A model generated the notes under the pieces. It saw only the letters and a program-made list of their open reading frames with translations, was not told the DNA's origin and searched no databases. Shown one piece after another: positions 1 through 7,080 of a stretch of 12,669 bases of DNA. Origin of the DNA: an uncultured Selenomonas sp. (GTDB lineage: Bacteria > Bacillota > Negativicutes > Selenomonadales > Selenomonadaceae); contig CALJPB010000334.1 in assembly GCA_937981305.1 (NCBI GenBank), positions 1 through 12,669 on the forward strand, given 5' to 3'. Numbering within the stretch: position 1 is the first letter of the stretch; the number at the start of each line of letters is the position of its first letter. The translations under genes and the position numbers were made by a program.

Positions 1-50
1 AGTGCGGGCAAAAAAGATGCGTCAAGATGGCGCGGCTGAATTTATCAGTG

Positions 51-89
51 CTTCCTTAATATGAGGGAAGCGGTCGGTGTCGGCCGCTT
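51..89 (+). terminator. Two overlapping hairpins, possible weak terminator or attenuator before lacZ
   Basis: The first hairpin pairs CTTCCT (51-56) with GGGAAG (65-70). The second pairs AAGCGGTC (68-75) with GGCCGCTT (82-89) around a six-base loop, with one G-T wobble, and is followed by TTTCTTTG-like sequence at 88-94. The arms share bases 68-70, so both cannot form fully at the same time. The second is GC-rich and looks like a terminator with an interrupted U-tract. It could end an upstream transcript, or shape readthrough into lacZ. Function is inferred from base pairing alone. Confidence 0.35.
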
Positions 90-102
90 TCTTTGCAGAA
101 AT

Positions 103-108
103 GGAGGT
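103..108 (+). promoter_or_regulatory. Ribosome binding site fixing the lacZ start
   Basis: GGAGGT lies six bases before the ATG at 115. The in-frame ATG at 61 has no purine-rich site upstream, and the 18 residues it would add do not resemble the start of a beta-galactosidase. The start at 115 is therefore preferred. Confidence 0.85.
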
Positions 109-114
109 CTTGAC

Positions 115-3100
115 ATGAGCTGCTTCGATTTTGAGAAACTGAAAGACCCGCAGTACTTTGCGGAGAACCGTCTGCCCGCGCACAGCGATCATATCTTCTA
201 TCGTGATGAGGCGGAACTGGCACGCGGCGTATCCTCGTTCTACCGCACGCTCGGCGGCATTTGGCATTTCGCCCATGCGCGGAATACGGCGTTTATCCCG
301 CAGGGATTTGAGGCGGCGGATTATGATTGTCACGATTGGGAGACGATCCGTGTGCCGGCGCATATCCAGATGGAGGGGCATGGTGTACCGCATTACACGA
401 ACACGACGTATCCGTGGGACGGGCACGAGAGCATCGCGCCGGGGGAGATTCCGACGCGCAGCAACCCCGTCGGCTGCTATGTGAAGTATTTCAACGTGCC
501 GAAGGACTGGGAAAATGTTTTCATCTCCTTTGCCGGTGTGGACGCGGCACTCGCGCTCTTCCTCAACGGGCATTTCGTCGGCTACAGTGAGGACAGCTGC
601 ACACCTGCGGACTTCGATCTGACGCCGTATCTTGTGGCGGGCGAGAATAAGCTGGCGGCGATGGTGTTCCGCTATGCGAGCGCGAGCTGGCTTGAGGATC
701 AGGATTTTTGGCGGTTCTCGGGAATCTATCGCGATGTCCTTCTCTATACCAAGCCCGCTGTGCACATCGAGGACATCGAAGTCCGTGCAACCCCTGTTCA
801 TAACTATGCGGACGGTCAGCTCTCCATTCGTCTCTCGTTTGGAGATGCAGGGGAAAAGGGCGTTATGCTCGATCTCTACGATGCGGACGGCACCGAGGTG
901 CTGCAGATCAATGAACATATCGAGGGGACGGCGTACGAGCTTTCGGCGGACATCGCGGGGATTCACTTGTGGAGTGCGGAGGAGCCGTATCTCTACCATG
1001 CCGTTCTCTGTGTCTATGATGCGGACGGTCTCCTGCAGGAGGTCGTGCGCGTGCGCGTTGGCTTCCGTGAGTTCTGCATGAGGGACGGTCTGATGCAGCT
1101 GAGCGGCAAGCGCATTGTATTCAAGGGGGTGAATCGCCACGAGTTCGACTGCGACCACGGGCGCGCGATGGATCCCGCGCTCTTTGAGCAGGATCTCATT
1201 GCACTCAAACGCGCGAATGTCAACGCGATCCGCACGTCACATTACCCGAACAGCAGCCGTCTCTATGAGCTGTGCGATATCTACGGGTTCTATGTCATCG
1301 ACGAGACAAATCTCGAGACGCACGGCTCGTGGATGAAGAACGGCGCGTGTGCGAAAGACCAGCATACCGTGCCCGGTGATCGTGCGGAGTGGCTGCCCGC
1401 CGTGCTTGACCGCGCACAGTCGATGTACGAGCGGGACAAGAACCATCCGAGCATCCTCATCTGGTCGTGCGGAAACGAGTCCTGCGGCGGGCGTGACATC
1501 TACGAGATGAGCGAATACTTCCGCCGCGTCGATCCAACGCGCCTCGTGCACTACGAGGGAATTTTCTGGGATCGCAGCTATCCCGCAACGAGCGATATGG
1601 AAAGTCAGATGTATACGAAGGCGGCGGACATCGAGACGTTCCTCAAGGAGCACAGGGATAAGCCCTTTATCTGCTGTGAGTATACGCACGCGATGGGCAA
1701 CAGCTGCGGCGGTATGCACAAGTACACGGAGCTGACGGAGCGCGAGCCACTCTATCAGGGCGGCTTTATCTGGGATTTCGGCGATCAGGCAATTCGTCGG
1801 CGCGGGCGGTACGGTGAGGATGTATTTCTCTATGGCGGCGACTTCGGCGACCGTCCGTCGGACTACAACTTCAGCGGCAACGGTATTTTCTTTGCCGATC
1901 GTCGTCCGACGGCAAAGCTGCAGGATGTGAAGTTCAACTATCAGAATTTCACGCTGCGCCCTTCGTGGAATGGTGTGGAGATCGAGAACAAGAGCCTCTT
2001 TACAAATGCGGACTGCTATGTGCTGCAGCTTGTTCTTGCCGTGGACGGACAGACGGTCTGGCAGCGGCGTATGTCAGCGCCCTTTGTAGCGCCGGAAGAA
2101 ACGCGCTGTGTGCCCTGCGCCGTACCCTCGTTTGGCAATGGGGAACATGTGCTGACAGCGTCTCTCGTGCTTGCACGGGAGGAGCGTTGGGCAAACGTGG
2201 GGCATGAGGTTGCGTTTGGACAGACGATTCTGCCGGCATGGACGGGTGACGCACTGCAGATCCGCGATGTCGTTGCGGCGTGTCCTTCCGCACCCGTTTA
2301 TGCACCGCTCGCGGAGAACGGAAGTCTGCGCGTGGTGCAGGGGGACATCAATCTCGGCGTGCAGGGGGCGGGCTTCTCCCTGATGTTCTCAAGTGCGCAG
2401 GGCAATCTCGTCTCCTATCGTTATGGCGGGCGGGAGCTGATCGAGGAACTGCCGCAGCCGTCGTTCTGGCGTGCGCCTGTTGACAACGACTACGGCAGCG
2501 GACGCATGGCGAATACGGCGCAGTGGAAGCTCGCGAGTCTTTACCGCCGCTGCACACGCATCGAGTACAGCGTGGATGATGCTGCATTTACGGTGGTGGA
2601 CGGATTCTTCGGCAGACAGGAGGAACGCCGCGCACAGAGCGTTACGGTACGCTTTACCTATGCGCTCACAGCGTTGCCCGCAGCAACCTGCACCGTCACC
2701 TATACGGTGGATGCGACGGGGGCACTCCGCGTTGCACTCGACTATGAGGCGGCAGAGGGGCTGCCCGAGATGCCGGACTTTGCGATGCTCTTTACGCTCT
2801 CTGCGGATTATGACCGCATCCGTTTCTACGGGTACGGGCCAAAGGAGAACTATATTGACCGCTGCGAGGGTGCGCGGCTCGGTATCTATGAGAGTACGAC
2901 GGCAGACGAGGTTGAGCCGTATCTGCGTCCGCAGGAGACGGGCAATCATTGCGGCGTGCGCTGGATTGAGGTCATGGATCGCAGCGGGCACGGCATTCGC
3001 CTTGCGGGCGATGTGCCGCTCGAGGCGTCGGCACTTCCGTACAGCCCGCATGAGCTTGAGAATGCGCGCCATGCATACGATCTGCCGCGCCCGCAGCACA

Positions 3101-3228
3101 CGTATCTGCGTGCATCGGCAGGGATGTGCGGCGTAGGCGGAGATGACAGCTGGGGCGCACCCGTGCTTGCGGAGTATGTGCAGAAAAACGAAACGCGGCA
3201 TCTGGCGTTTACGCTGAAGGGGATTTGA
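115..3228 (+). CDS. lacZ: Beta-galactosidase, GH2 (LacZ type)
   Basis: Hydrolyses terminal beta-D-galactosyl bonds, for example lactose to galactose and glucose, probably in the cytoplasm since no signal peptide is seen. The protein is 1037 residues, close to E. coli LacZ (1024), so it is the single-chain form and not the split LacL/LacM pair. An N-terminal sugar-binding beta-sandwich contains YTNTTYP and LEDQD motifs. The GH2 barrel follows with GVNRHEF (His342) and TSHYPN (His376). The acid/base Glu455 sits in GNES and the nucleophile Glu522 in CEYTHAMGNS. Glu401 and His403 (LETHG), with Glu455, match the E. coli magnesium site. The C-terminal small-chain domain carries FWRAPVDNDYG at 784-794. 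The gene ends at an intrinsic terminator, so it is probably transcribed separately from galK. It supplies galactose to the downstream Leloir genes. The symbol follows homology; substrate preference is not tested by sequence. Confidence 0.96.
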   Translation: MSCFDFEKLKDPQYFAENRLPAHSDHIFYRDEAELARGVSSFYRTLGGIWHFAHARNTAFIPQGFEAADYDCHDWETIRVPAHIQMEGHGVPHYTNTTYPWDGHESIAPGEIPTRSNPVGCYVKYFNVPKDWENVFISFAGVDAALALFLNGHFVGYSEDSCTPADFDLTPYLVAGENKLAAMVFRYASASWLEDQDFWRFSGIYRDVLLYTKPAVHIEDIEVRATPVHNYADGQLSIRLSFGDAGEKGVMLDLYDADGTEVLQINEHIEGTAYELSADIAGIHLWSAEEPYLYHAVLCVYDADGLLQEVVRVRVGFREFCMRDGLMQLSGKRIVFKGVNRHEFDCDHGRAMDPALFEQDLIALKRANVNAIRTSHYPNSSRLYELCDIYGFYVIDETNLETHGSWMKNGACAKDQHTVPGDRAEWLPAVLDRAQSMYERDKNHPSILIWSCGNESCGGRDIYEMSEYFRRVDPTRLVHYEGIFWDRSYPATSDMESQMYTKAADIETFLKEHRDKPFICCEYTHAMGNSCGGMHKYTELTEREPLYQGGFIWDFGDQAIRRRGRYGEDVFLYGGDFGDRPSDYNFSGNGIFFADRRPTAKLQDVKFNYQNFTLRPSWNGVEIENKSLFTNADCYVLQLVLAVDGQTVWQRRMSAPFVAPEETRCVPCAVPSFGNGEHVLTASLVLAREERWANVGHEVAFGQTILPAWTGDALQIRDVVAACPSAPVYAPLAENGSLRVVQGDINLGVQGAGFSLMFSSAQGNLVSYRYGGRELIEELPQPSFWRAPVDNDYGSGRMANTAQWKLASLYRRCTRIEYSVDDAAFTVVDGFFGRQEERRAQSVTVRFTYALTALPAATCTVTYTVDATGALRVALDYEAAEGLPEMPDFAMLFTLSADYDRIRFYGYGPKENYIDRCEGARLGIYESTTADEVEPYLRPQETGNHCGVRWIEVMDRSGHGIRLAGDVPLEASALPYSPHELENARHAYDLPRPQHTYLRASAGMCGVGGDDSWGAPVLAEYVQKNETRHLAFTLKGI

Positions 3229-3236
3229 GGAAAAAC

Positions 3237-3276
3237 AAAAAACGCAGGAGTTTTCAAAAAGCTCTTGCGTTTTTTT
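3237..3276 (+). terminator. Intrinsic terminator after lacZ
   Basis: A 14-pair stem joins AAAAAACGCAGGAG (3237-3250) to CTCTTGCGTTTTTT (3262-3275) with one G-T wobble, around an 11-base loop. It ends in seven T residues (3270-3276). The A-run on the 5' arm makes it potentially active on the other strand too. It lies eight bases after the lacZ stop and separates lacZ from the galK unit. Confidence 0.9.
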
Positions 3277-3293
3277 GCAAAAAGAGATAGAAT
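3265..3293 (+). promoter_or_regulatory. Candidate galK promoter P1
   Basis: TTGCGT (3265-3270) and TAGAAT (3288-3293) are 17 bases apart. The -10 matches the consensus at five of six positions, the -35 at only three. The -35 lies in the 3' arm of the lacZ terminator. Transcription would start near 3300, just ahead of the operator-like dyad at 3307-3318, which could then act as a roadblock. Some promoter is expected here, because the terminator cuts galK off from lacZ; the exact choice is uncertain. Confidence 0.4.
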
Positions 3294-3306
3294 GGAAAAC
3301 GGAAAA

Positions 3307-3318
3307 GAAAACGTTTAC
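3307..3318 (+). promoter_or_regulatory. LacI/GalR-family operator-like dyad upstream of galK
   Basis: GAAAACGTTTAC has a perfect AAACGTTT core with the central CG typical of LacI-family operators, and outer G/C bases that also pair. Read on the other strand it is GTAAACGTTTTC, one base from an ideal GTAAACGTTTAC palindrome. It also fits the Gram-positive cre consensus except at one position, so a CcpA-like protein is an alternative binder. The likely ligand is the regulator encoded at 7081-8094, whose recognition-helix residues Val16-Ala17 match those of GalR. No second copy was found upstream of lacZ or of the alpha-galactosidase. Confidence 0.6.
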
Positions 3319-3343
3319 TTTCGTTAACTACAATTTTGATACT
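3314..3343 (+). promoter_or_regulatory. Candidate galK promoter P2 (alternative)
   Basis: TTTACT (3314-3319) and GATACT (3338-3343) are 18 bases apart, each matching consensus at four of six positions. A better -10-like hexamer, TACAAT (3329-3334), lies nearby but has no good -35 at 16-18 bases. In this arrangement the operator-like dyad would overlap the -35 box, a classic repression geometry. It competes with P1 as an explanation. Confidence 0.3.
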
Positions 3344-3358
3344 TACTCAAAGATGAAC

Positions 3359-3363
3359 GGAGG
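3359..3363 (+). promoter_or_regulatory. Ribosome binding site fixing the galK start
   Basis: GGAGG directly abuts an ATG at 3364, which leaves no spacer for initiation there. The in-frame ATG at 3373 is nine bases downstream, a workable distance. The protein from 3373 begins MAILDEM, a normal GalK N-terminus. Position 3373 is therefore chosen as the start. Confidence 0.75.
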
Positions 3364-3372
3364 ATGCAGACG

Positions 3373-4539
3373 ATGGCGATATTGGACGAGATGAACGAAG
3401 TGTTTCGCGAGAAGTTCGGCGCGGCGGACACACACGCATATTTCTCACCGGGGCGCGTGAATCTCATCGGCGAGCATACGGACTACAACGGCGGCCATGT
3501 CTTCCCGTGCGCGATCTCGCTCGGTACGTATGCGCTCGTTGCACCGCGCACGGACGGCGTGTCGCGGCTCTACTCGATGAATTTGCCGGAGCAGGGCGTG
3601 GTGGAGTTCCCCATGCACGGCGCGGTGAAGACGGATGCCTATGGCTGGGCGAACTACCCCATCGGCGTTGTGCGCATGATGGAGGATGCGGGACACGCAG
3701 CGGCGCACGGCTTTGACATTCTGTTCTACGGCAATCTCCCGAACGGTGCGGGACTCTCCTCCTCGGCATCCATCGAGGTGCTGATGGCAGTTATCCTGAA
3801 CGACGAACTCGGGCTTGGCATCGACATGGTGGAACTCGTGAAGCTCGCACAGAAGGCGGAAAATATCTTTGTCGGCATGAACTGCGGCATCATGGATCAG
3901 TTCGCTGTCGGCATGGGAAAGAAGGACTGTGCGATTCTCCTCGACTGCAACACGCTTGCGTACCGCTACAGCAAGCTCGACCTCAAGGGCTGCAGCATTG
4001 TCATCACGAACACGAACAAGGCGCACAGCCTCGTCACCTCGGCGTACAACGAGCGTCGGATGCAGAGCGAGGCGGCACTCAAGGCGTTGCAGAAGGTGAA
4101 GGCGATCAAGTCACTCGGCGAGCTGACAAACGCGGAGTTCGATGAGAATGCTGCCGTCATCGAGGATGAGGTCGAGCGCAGACGCGCACGCCATGCGGTC
4201 TACGAGAACCGCCGCACGCTCGAAGCGGTGGAGGCGCTTGAGAAAAACGATGTGAAGCGCTTCGGCGCACTGATGAACGATTCCCACGTCTCCCTGCGCG
4301 ACGACTATGAGGTGACAGGGCCGGAGCTGGATACGCTCGCAGAGCTTGCGTGGCAGCAGGAGGGCGTGCTCGGCTCGCGCATGACGGGCGGCGGCTTTGC
4401 AGGCTGTACGGTCAGCATTGTGCGCGACGAGGCGATTCCCGCATTCGAGAAGAATGTTGCAGAGGCGTATACGGCGAAGATCGGCTATGCACCGAGCTTC
4501 TATGTGGCGAATATTGCGGACGGCGCACGCCGCCTGTAA
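3373..4539 (+). CDS. galK: Galactokinase
   Basis: Phosphorylates alpha-D-galactose with ATP to galactose-1-phosphate, the entry step of the cytoplasmic Leloir pathway. It is a GHMP kinase of 388 residues, the usual length. The galactokinase signature GRVNLIGEHTDYNGG spans residues 27-41, with Arg28 and Asp37. The GHMP ATP-binding loop PNGAGLSSSAS is at 123-133. The presumed catalytic base is Asp175 in GIMDQF. The C-terminal GHMP motif MTGGGFAGC is present. It is the first gene of a five-gene unit behind the operator-like dyad and is followed 18 bases later by galE. Its substrate would come from LacZ and the alpha-galactosidase. Nothing is truncated, and the family assignment is secure. Confidence 0.97.
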   Translation: MAILDEMNEVFREKFGAADTHAYFSPGRVNLIGEHTDYNGGHVFPCAISLGTYALVAPRTDGVSRLYSMNLPEQGVVEFPMHGAVKTDAYGWANYPIGVVRMMEDAGHAAAHGFDILFYGNLPNGAGLSSSASIEVLMAVILNDELGLGIDMVELVKLAQKAENIFVGMNCGIMDQFAVGMGKKDCAILLDCNTLAYRYSKLDLKGCSIVITNTNKAHSLVTSAYNERRMQSEAALKALQKVKAIKSLGELTNAEFDENAAVIEDEVERRRARHAVYENRRTLEAVEALEKNDVKRFGALMNDSHVSLRDDYEVTGPELDTLAELAWQQEGVLGSRMTGGGFAGCTVSIVRDEAIPAFEKNVAEAYTAKIGYAPSFYVANIADGARRL

Positions 4540-4557
4540 GATGAAAGGAGCGTACTC

Positions 4558-5547
4558 ATGGCTATCTTGGTTTGCGGCGGTGCGGGCTACATCGGCTCCC
4601 ATGCCGTGCACGCGCTCGTCGAAAAGGGCGAGCAGGTCGTCATTGTCGATAATCTGCAGACGGGGCATCGCGGCGCACTGAACCCTGCGGCGAAATTTTA
4701 CGAGGGCGATATTCGCGACGCTGCGGTGCTCGACAAGATTTTCACGGAGAATAAGATCGAGGCGGTCATTCACTTCGCGGCAAATTCGCTTGTCGGCGAG
4801 AGCATGGAAAAGCCGCTGCTCTACTTCAACAACAACGTCTACGGGATGCAGGTACTCCTTGAGGCGATGGTGCGGCACGGCGTGGACAAGATTGTCTTCT
4901 CCTCGACGGCGGCGACCTACGGCGAGCCGAAGCGCGTGCCGATCCACGAGGACGACGAGACGTGTCCGACGAATACCTACGGCGAGACGAAGCTCACGAT
5001 GGAGAAGATGATGAAGTGGGTGAGCCGCGCGAACGGCGTGCGCTATGTCTCCCTGCGCTACTTCAATGCGGCGGGGGCGCTGCCGGACGGCTCGATCGGC
5101 GAGGATCACGCGACGGAAACGCATCTCATTCCTCTGATCCTGCAAGTGCCGACGGGGCGGCGCGACCATATCACGGTGTTCGGCGACGACTATCCGACAC
5201 CGGACGGGACGTGTCTGCGCGACTACATCCATGTGGTCGATCTCGCGGATGCGCATGTGCTTGCGCTCGAATACCTCAGAAAGGGCGGCGCGAGCGACAT
5301 CTTCAACCTCGGCAACGGGCAGGGCTTCTCGGTCAAGGAGATGATTGCGGCGGCGGAAAAGGCGACGGGACGCTCCATCAAGGTGGAGATCGGCGCACGC
5401 CGCGCGGGCGATCCTGCACAGCTCATCGCGTCGAGCGAGAAAGCGCGTACCGTGCTCGGGTGGAAGCCGCAGTTCACGGATGTGGAGCAGGTCATCGGGA
5501 CGGCGTGGAAGTGGCATGAGAGCCATCCGCACGGGTATGAGGACTAG
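4558..5547 (+). CDS. galE: UDP-glucose 4-epimerase
   Basis: Interconverts UDP-galactose and UDP-glucose with bound NAD, regenerating UDP-glucose for GalT and also supplying UDP-galactose for glycan synthesis. It is an extended short-chain dehydrogenase/reductase of 329 residues, normal for the family. The Rossmann motif GGAGYIGSH is at residues 7-15. The catalytic pair is Tyr141 and Lys145 (YGETK), with the SST motif at 115-117. AAGGAG at 4545-4550 gives a good ribosome site with a seven-base spacer. It sits 18 bases after galK and 12 before galT. In my by-eye alignment, the residue matching E. coli Tyr299, which gates the sugar pocket, is Leu289. N-acetylated substrates might therefore fit, but that is inference. 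Confidence 0.96.
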   Translation: MAILVCGGAGYIGSHAVHALVEKGEQVVIVDNLQTGHRGALNPAAKFYEGDIRDAAVLDKIFTENKIEAVIHFAANSLVGESMEKPLLYFNNNVYGMQVLLEAMVRHGVDKIVFSSTAATYGEPKRVPIHEDDETCPTNTYGETKLTMEKMMKWVSRANGVRYVSLRYFNAAGALPDGSIGEDHATETHLIPLILQVPTGRRDHITVFGDDYPTPDGTCLRDYIHVVDLADAHVLALEYLRKGGASDIFNLGNGQGFSVKEMIAAAEKATGRSIKVEIGARRAGDPAQLIASSEKARTVLGWKPQFTDVEQVIGTAWKWHESHPHGYED

Positions 5548-5559
5548 GGAGGATGCATC

Positions 5560-7065
5560 ATGTGTGACATTCAGCATGAAATCAGCCGTCTCCTGCACTT
5601 TGCGCGTCAGAAGGGGCTGATTGCACCCGAGGACGAGGTCTATGCGGCGAATCGCCTCCTTGATGTGCTGCACGTCGAGGACTATGTGCCCGAAGAGGTG
5701 GATGAAACGCTTGAAACGGCAACACCGATTCTGGAGTGTATGCTCGACTACGCTGCAGAGAAGGGACTGATCGAAGGCACGACGGACGAGCGCGACCTCT
5801 TCGATACGCGCATCATGGACTGTGTGATGCCGCGTCCGTCCGAGGTTGTGCGGCAGTTCCATGCACACTATGAAGAATCGCCGCGCGAGGCGACGGACTA
5901 CTACTATGCGCTGAGCATCGCCTCGAACTACATCCGCAAGGCGCGCATCGACAAGAACATCGCGTGGAAAACGGCGACGGAGTTCGGGGATCTCGATGTG
6001 ACGATCAACCTCTCGAAGCCGGAGAAGGATCCGCGCGACATCGCCAAGGCGAAGCTTGCGAAGGCGGCAGGCTACCCGAAGTGTCTGCTCTGCCGCGAGA
6101 ACGAGGGCTATGCGGGGCGTGTGAACCATCCCGCACGTGAGACGCATCGTCTCATTCCTCTGGATCTCGCGGGACATCCGTGGTTTTTACAGTATTCCCC
6201 CTACACCTACTACAACGAGCACTGCATCGTGCTGAACAACGATCATGTGCCGATGGTGATTTCGCGCGAGACGTTCGAGAATCTGGCGGCATTTCTCGAG
6301 ATCTTTCCGCACTATTTCGCGGGCTCGAATGCCGATCTGCCAATCGTGGGCGGGTCAATCCTCTCGCATGACCACTATCAGGGCGGACGCTATACGTTTG
6401 CGATGGAGCGTGCGGCGGTGGAGCAGGAATATCGCTTTGCGAACTATCCGCAGGTACGTGCGGGGCGTGTGAAGTGGCCGATGTCGACGCTGCGGCTCAC
6501 GTCCTCCGACAAGGGGGCACTTATTGACCTCGCGACGGCGATTCTCGCGGCATGGCGCACGTACAGCGATGCCTCCGCGGACATTCTTGCAGAGACGGAT
6601 GCGCCGCACAATACGATCACCCCGATTGCACGGCGGCGCGGTACGGACTATGAGTTCGATCTCGTGTTCCGCAACAACCGCACGACAGCGGAGCATCCGC
6701 TCGGGCTGTTCCACCCGCACGCGGAGGTGCACCACATCAAGAAGGAGAACATCGGCCTGATCGAAGTACTGGGGCTGGCGATCCTGCCCGCGCGTCTCAA
6801 ATCGGAGATGGAGCAGATTCGTGCGGAGCTGCTGCGGGGAACGGCGGACATCGCGGGCATCGCGGACATCGAAAAGCATGCGGACTGGTATCGCTCGGTA
6901 CGTGCGGCGCATCTGTCGGTCACGGAGGGGAATGTCGATGGGATTCTGCGCGACGAGATCGGAAAGGTGTTCCTGGAGGTGCTCACGCACGCGGGTGTGT
7001 TCAAGCGTGACGCGGCAGGGATGGCGTCGTTTGACCGCTGGATTGAAAGCATAGCGGGTGTATAA
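5560..7065 (+). CDS. galT: UDP-glucose--hexose-1-phosphate uridylyltransferase, family 2
   Basis: Transfers UMP from UDP-glucose to galactose-1-phosphate, giving glucose-1-phosphate and UDP-galactose. At 501 residues with an N-terminal helical extension (HEISRLLHFARQKGLI), it belongs to the longer family typical of lactobacilli, streptococci and bacilli, and not to the roughly 350-residue E. coli type. The HxHxQ active-site motif is at His270, His272 and Gln274 within SHDHYQGG; His272 is the expected uridylylated nucleophile. Other conserved-looking blocks include CLLCRENEGYAGR and the FHPHAEVHHIKKENIGLIEV region. GGGAGG at 5547-5552 is the ribosome site, overlapping the last base of galE. 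The 12-base gap indicates co-transcription with galE. Confidence 0.96.
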   Translation: MCDIQHEISRLLHFARQKGLIAPEDEVYAANRLLDVLHVEDYVPEEVDETLETATPILECMLDYAAEKGLIEGTTDERDLFDTRIMDCVMPRPSEVVRQFHAHYEESPREATDYYYALSIASNYIRKARIDKNIAWKTATEFGDLDVTINLSKPEKDPRDIAKAKLAKAAGYPKCLLCRENEGYAGRVNHPARETHRLIPLDLAGHPWFLQYSPYTYYNEHCIVLNNDHVPMVISRETFENLAAFLEIFPHYFAGSNADLPIVGGSILSHDHYQGGRYTFAMERAAVEQEYRFANYPQVRAGRVKWPMSTLRLTSSDKGALIDLATAILAAWRTYSDASADILAETDAPHNTITPIARRRGTDYEFDLVFRNNRTTAEHPLGLFHPHAEVHHIKKENIGLIEVLGLAILPARLKSEMEQIRAELLRGTADIAGIADIEKHADWYRSVRAAHLSVTEGNVDGILRDEIGKVFLEVLTHAGVFKRDAAGMASFDRWIESIAGV

Positions 7066-7080
7066 TAGGGAGAAGAGAGA

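Larger units (their letters stand above)
1..114 (+). other. Upstream flank of lacZ; no assignable gene
   Basis: No complete gene is visible here. All three forward frames stay open from the window edge and then stop: frame 1 at 37-39, frame 2 at 62-64 and frame 3 at 57-59. Any of them could be the last codons of an upstream gene. The frame 2 stop (TGA, 62-64) overlaps an ATG at 61-63, but the peptide of about 20 residues is not recognisable. The stretch also holds two overlapping hairpins (51-70 and 68-89) and the lacZ ribosome binding site (103-108). I see no convincing -35/-10 pair, so lacZ may be read from a promoter further upstream. Confidence 0.4.

Noticed and set aside
110..115. Exact TTGACA hexamer overlapping the lacZ start codon
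   Set aside because: It spans the spacer between the ribosome site and the ATG, and any promoter here would start inside lacZ. It is most simply a coincidence.
3205..3214. GCGTTTACGC partial palindrome near the 3' end of lacZ as a second operator
   Set aside because: It is within coding sequence, lacks the central CG dyad of LacI-family sites, and is explained by the codons for the conserved tail of the protein.
7061..7066. Exact TATAAT hexamer across the galT stop codon, as a promoter for the regulator
   Set aside because: No acceptable -35 lies 16-18 bases upstream. A start about seven bases downstream would also remove the ribosome site at 7068-7072 from the transcript.
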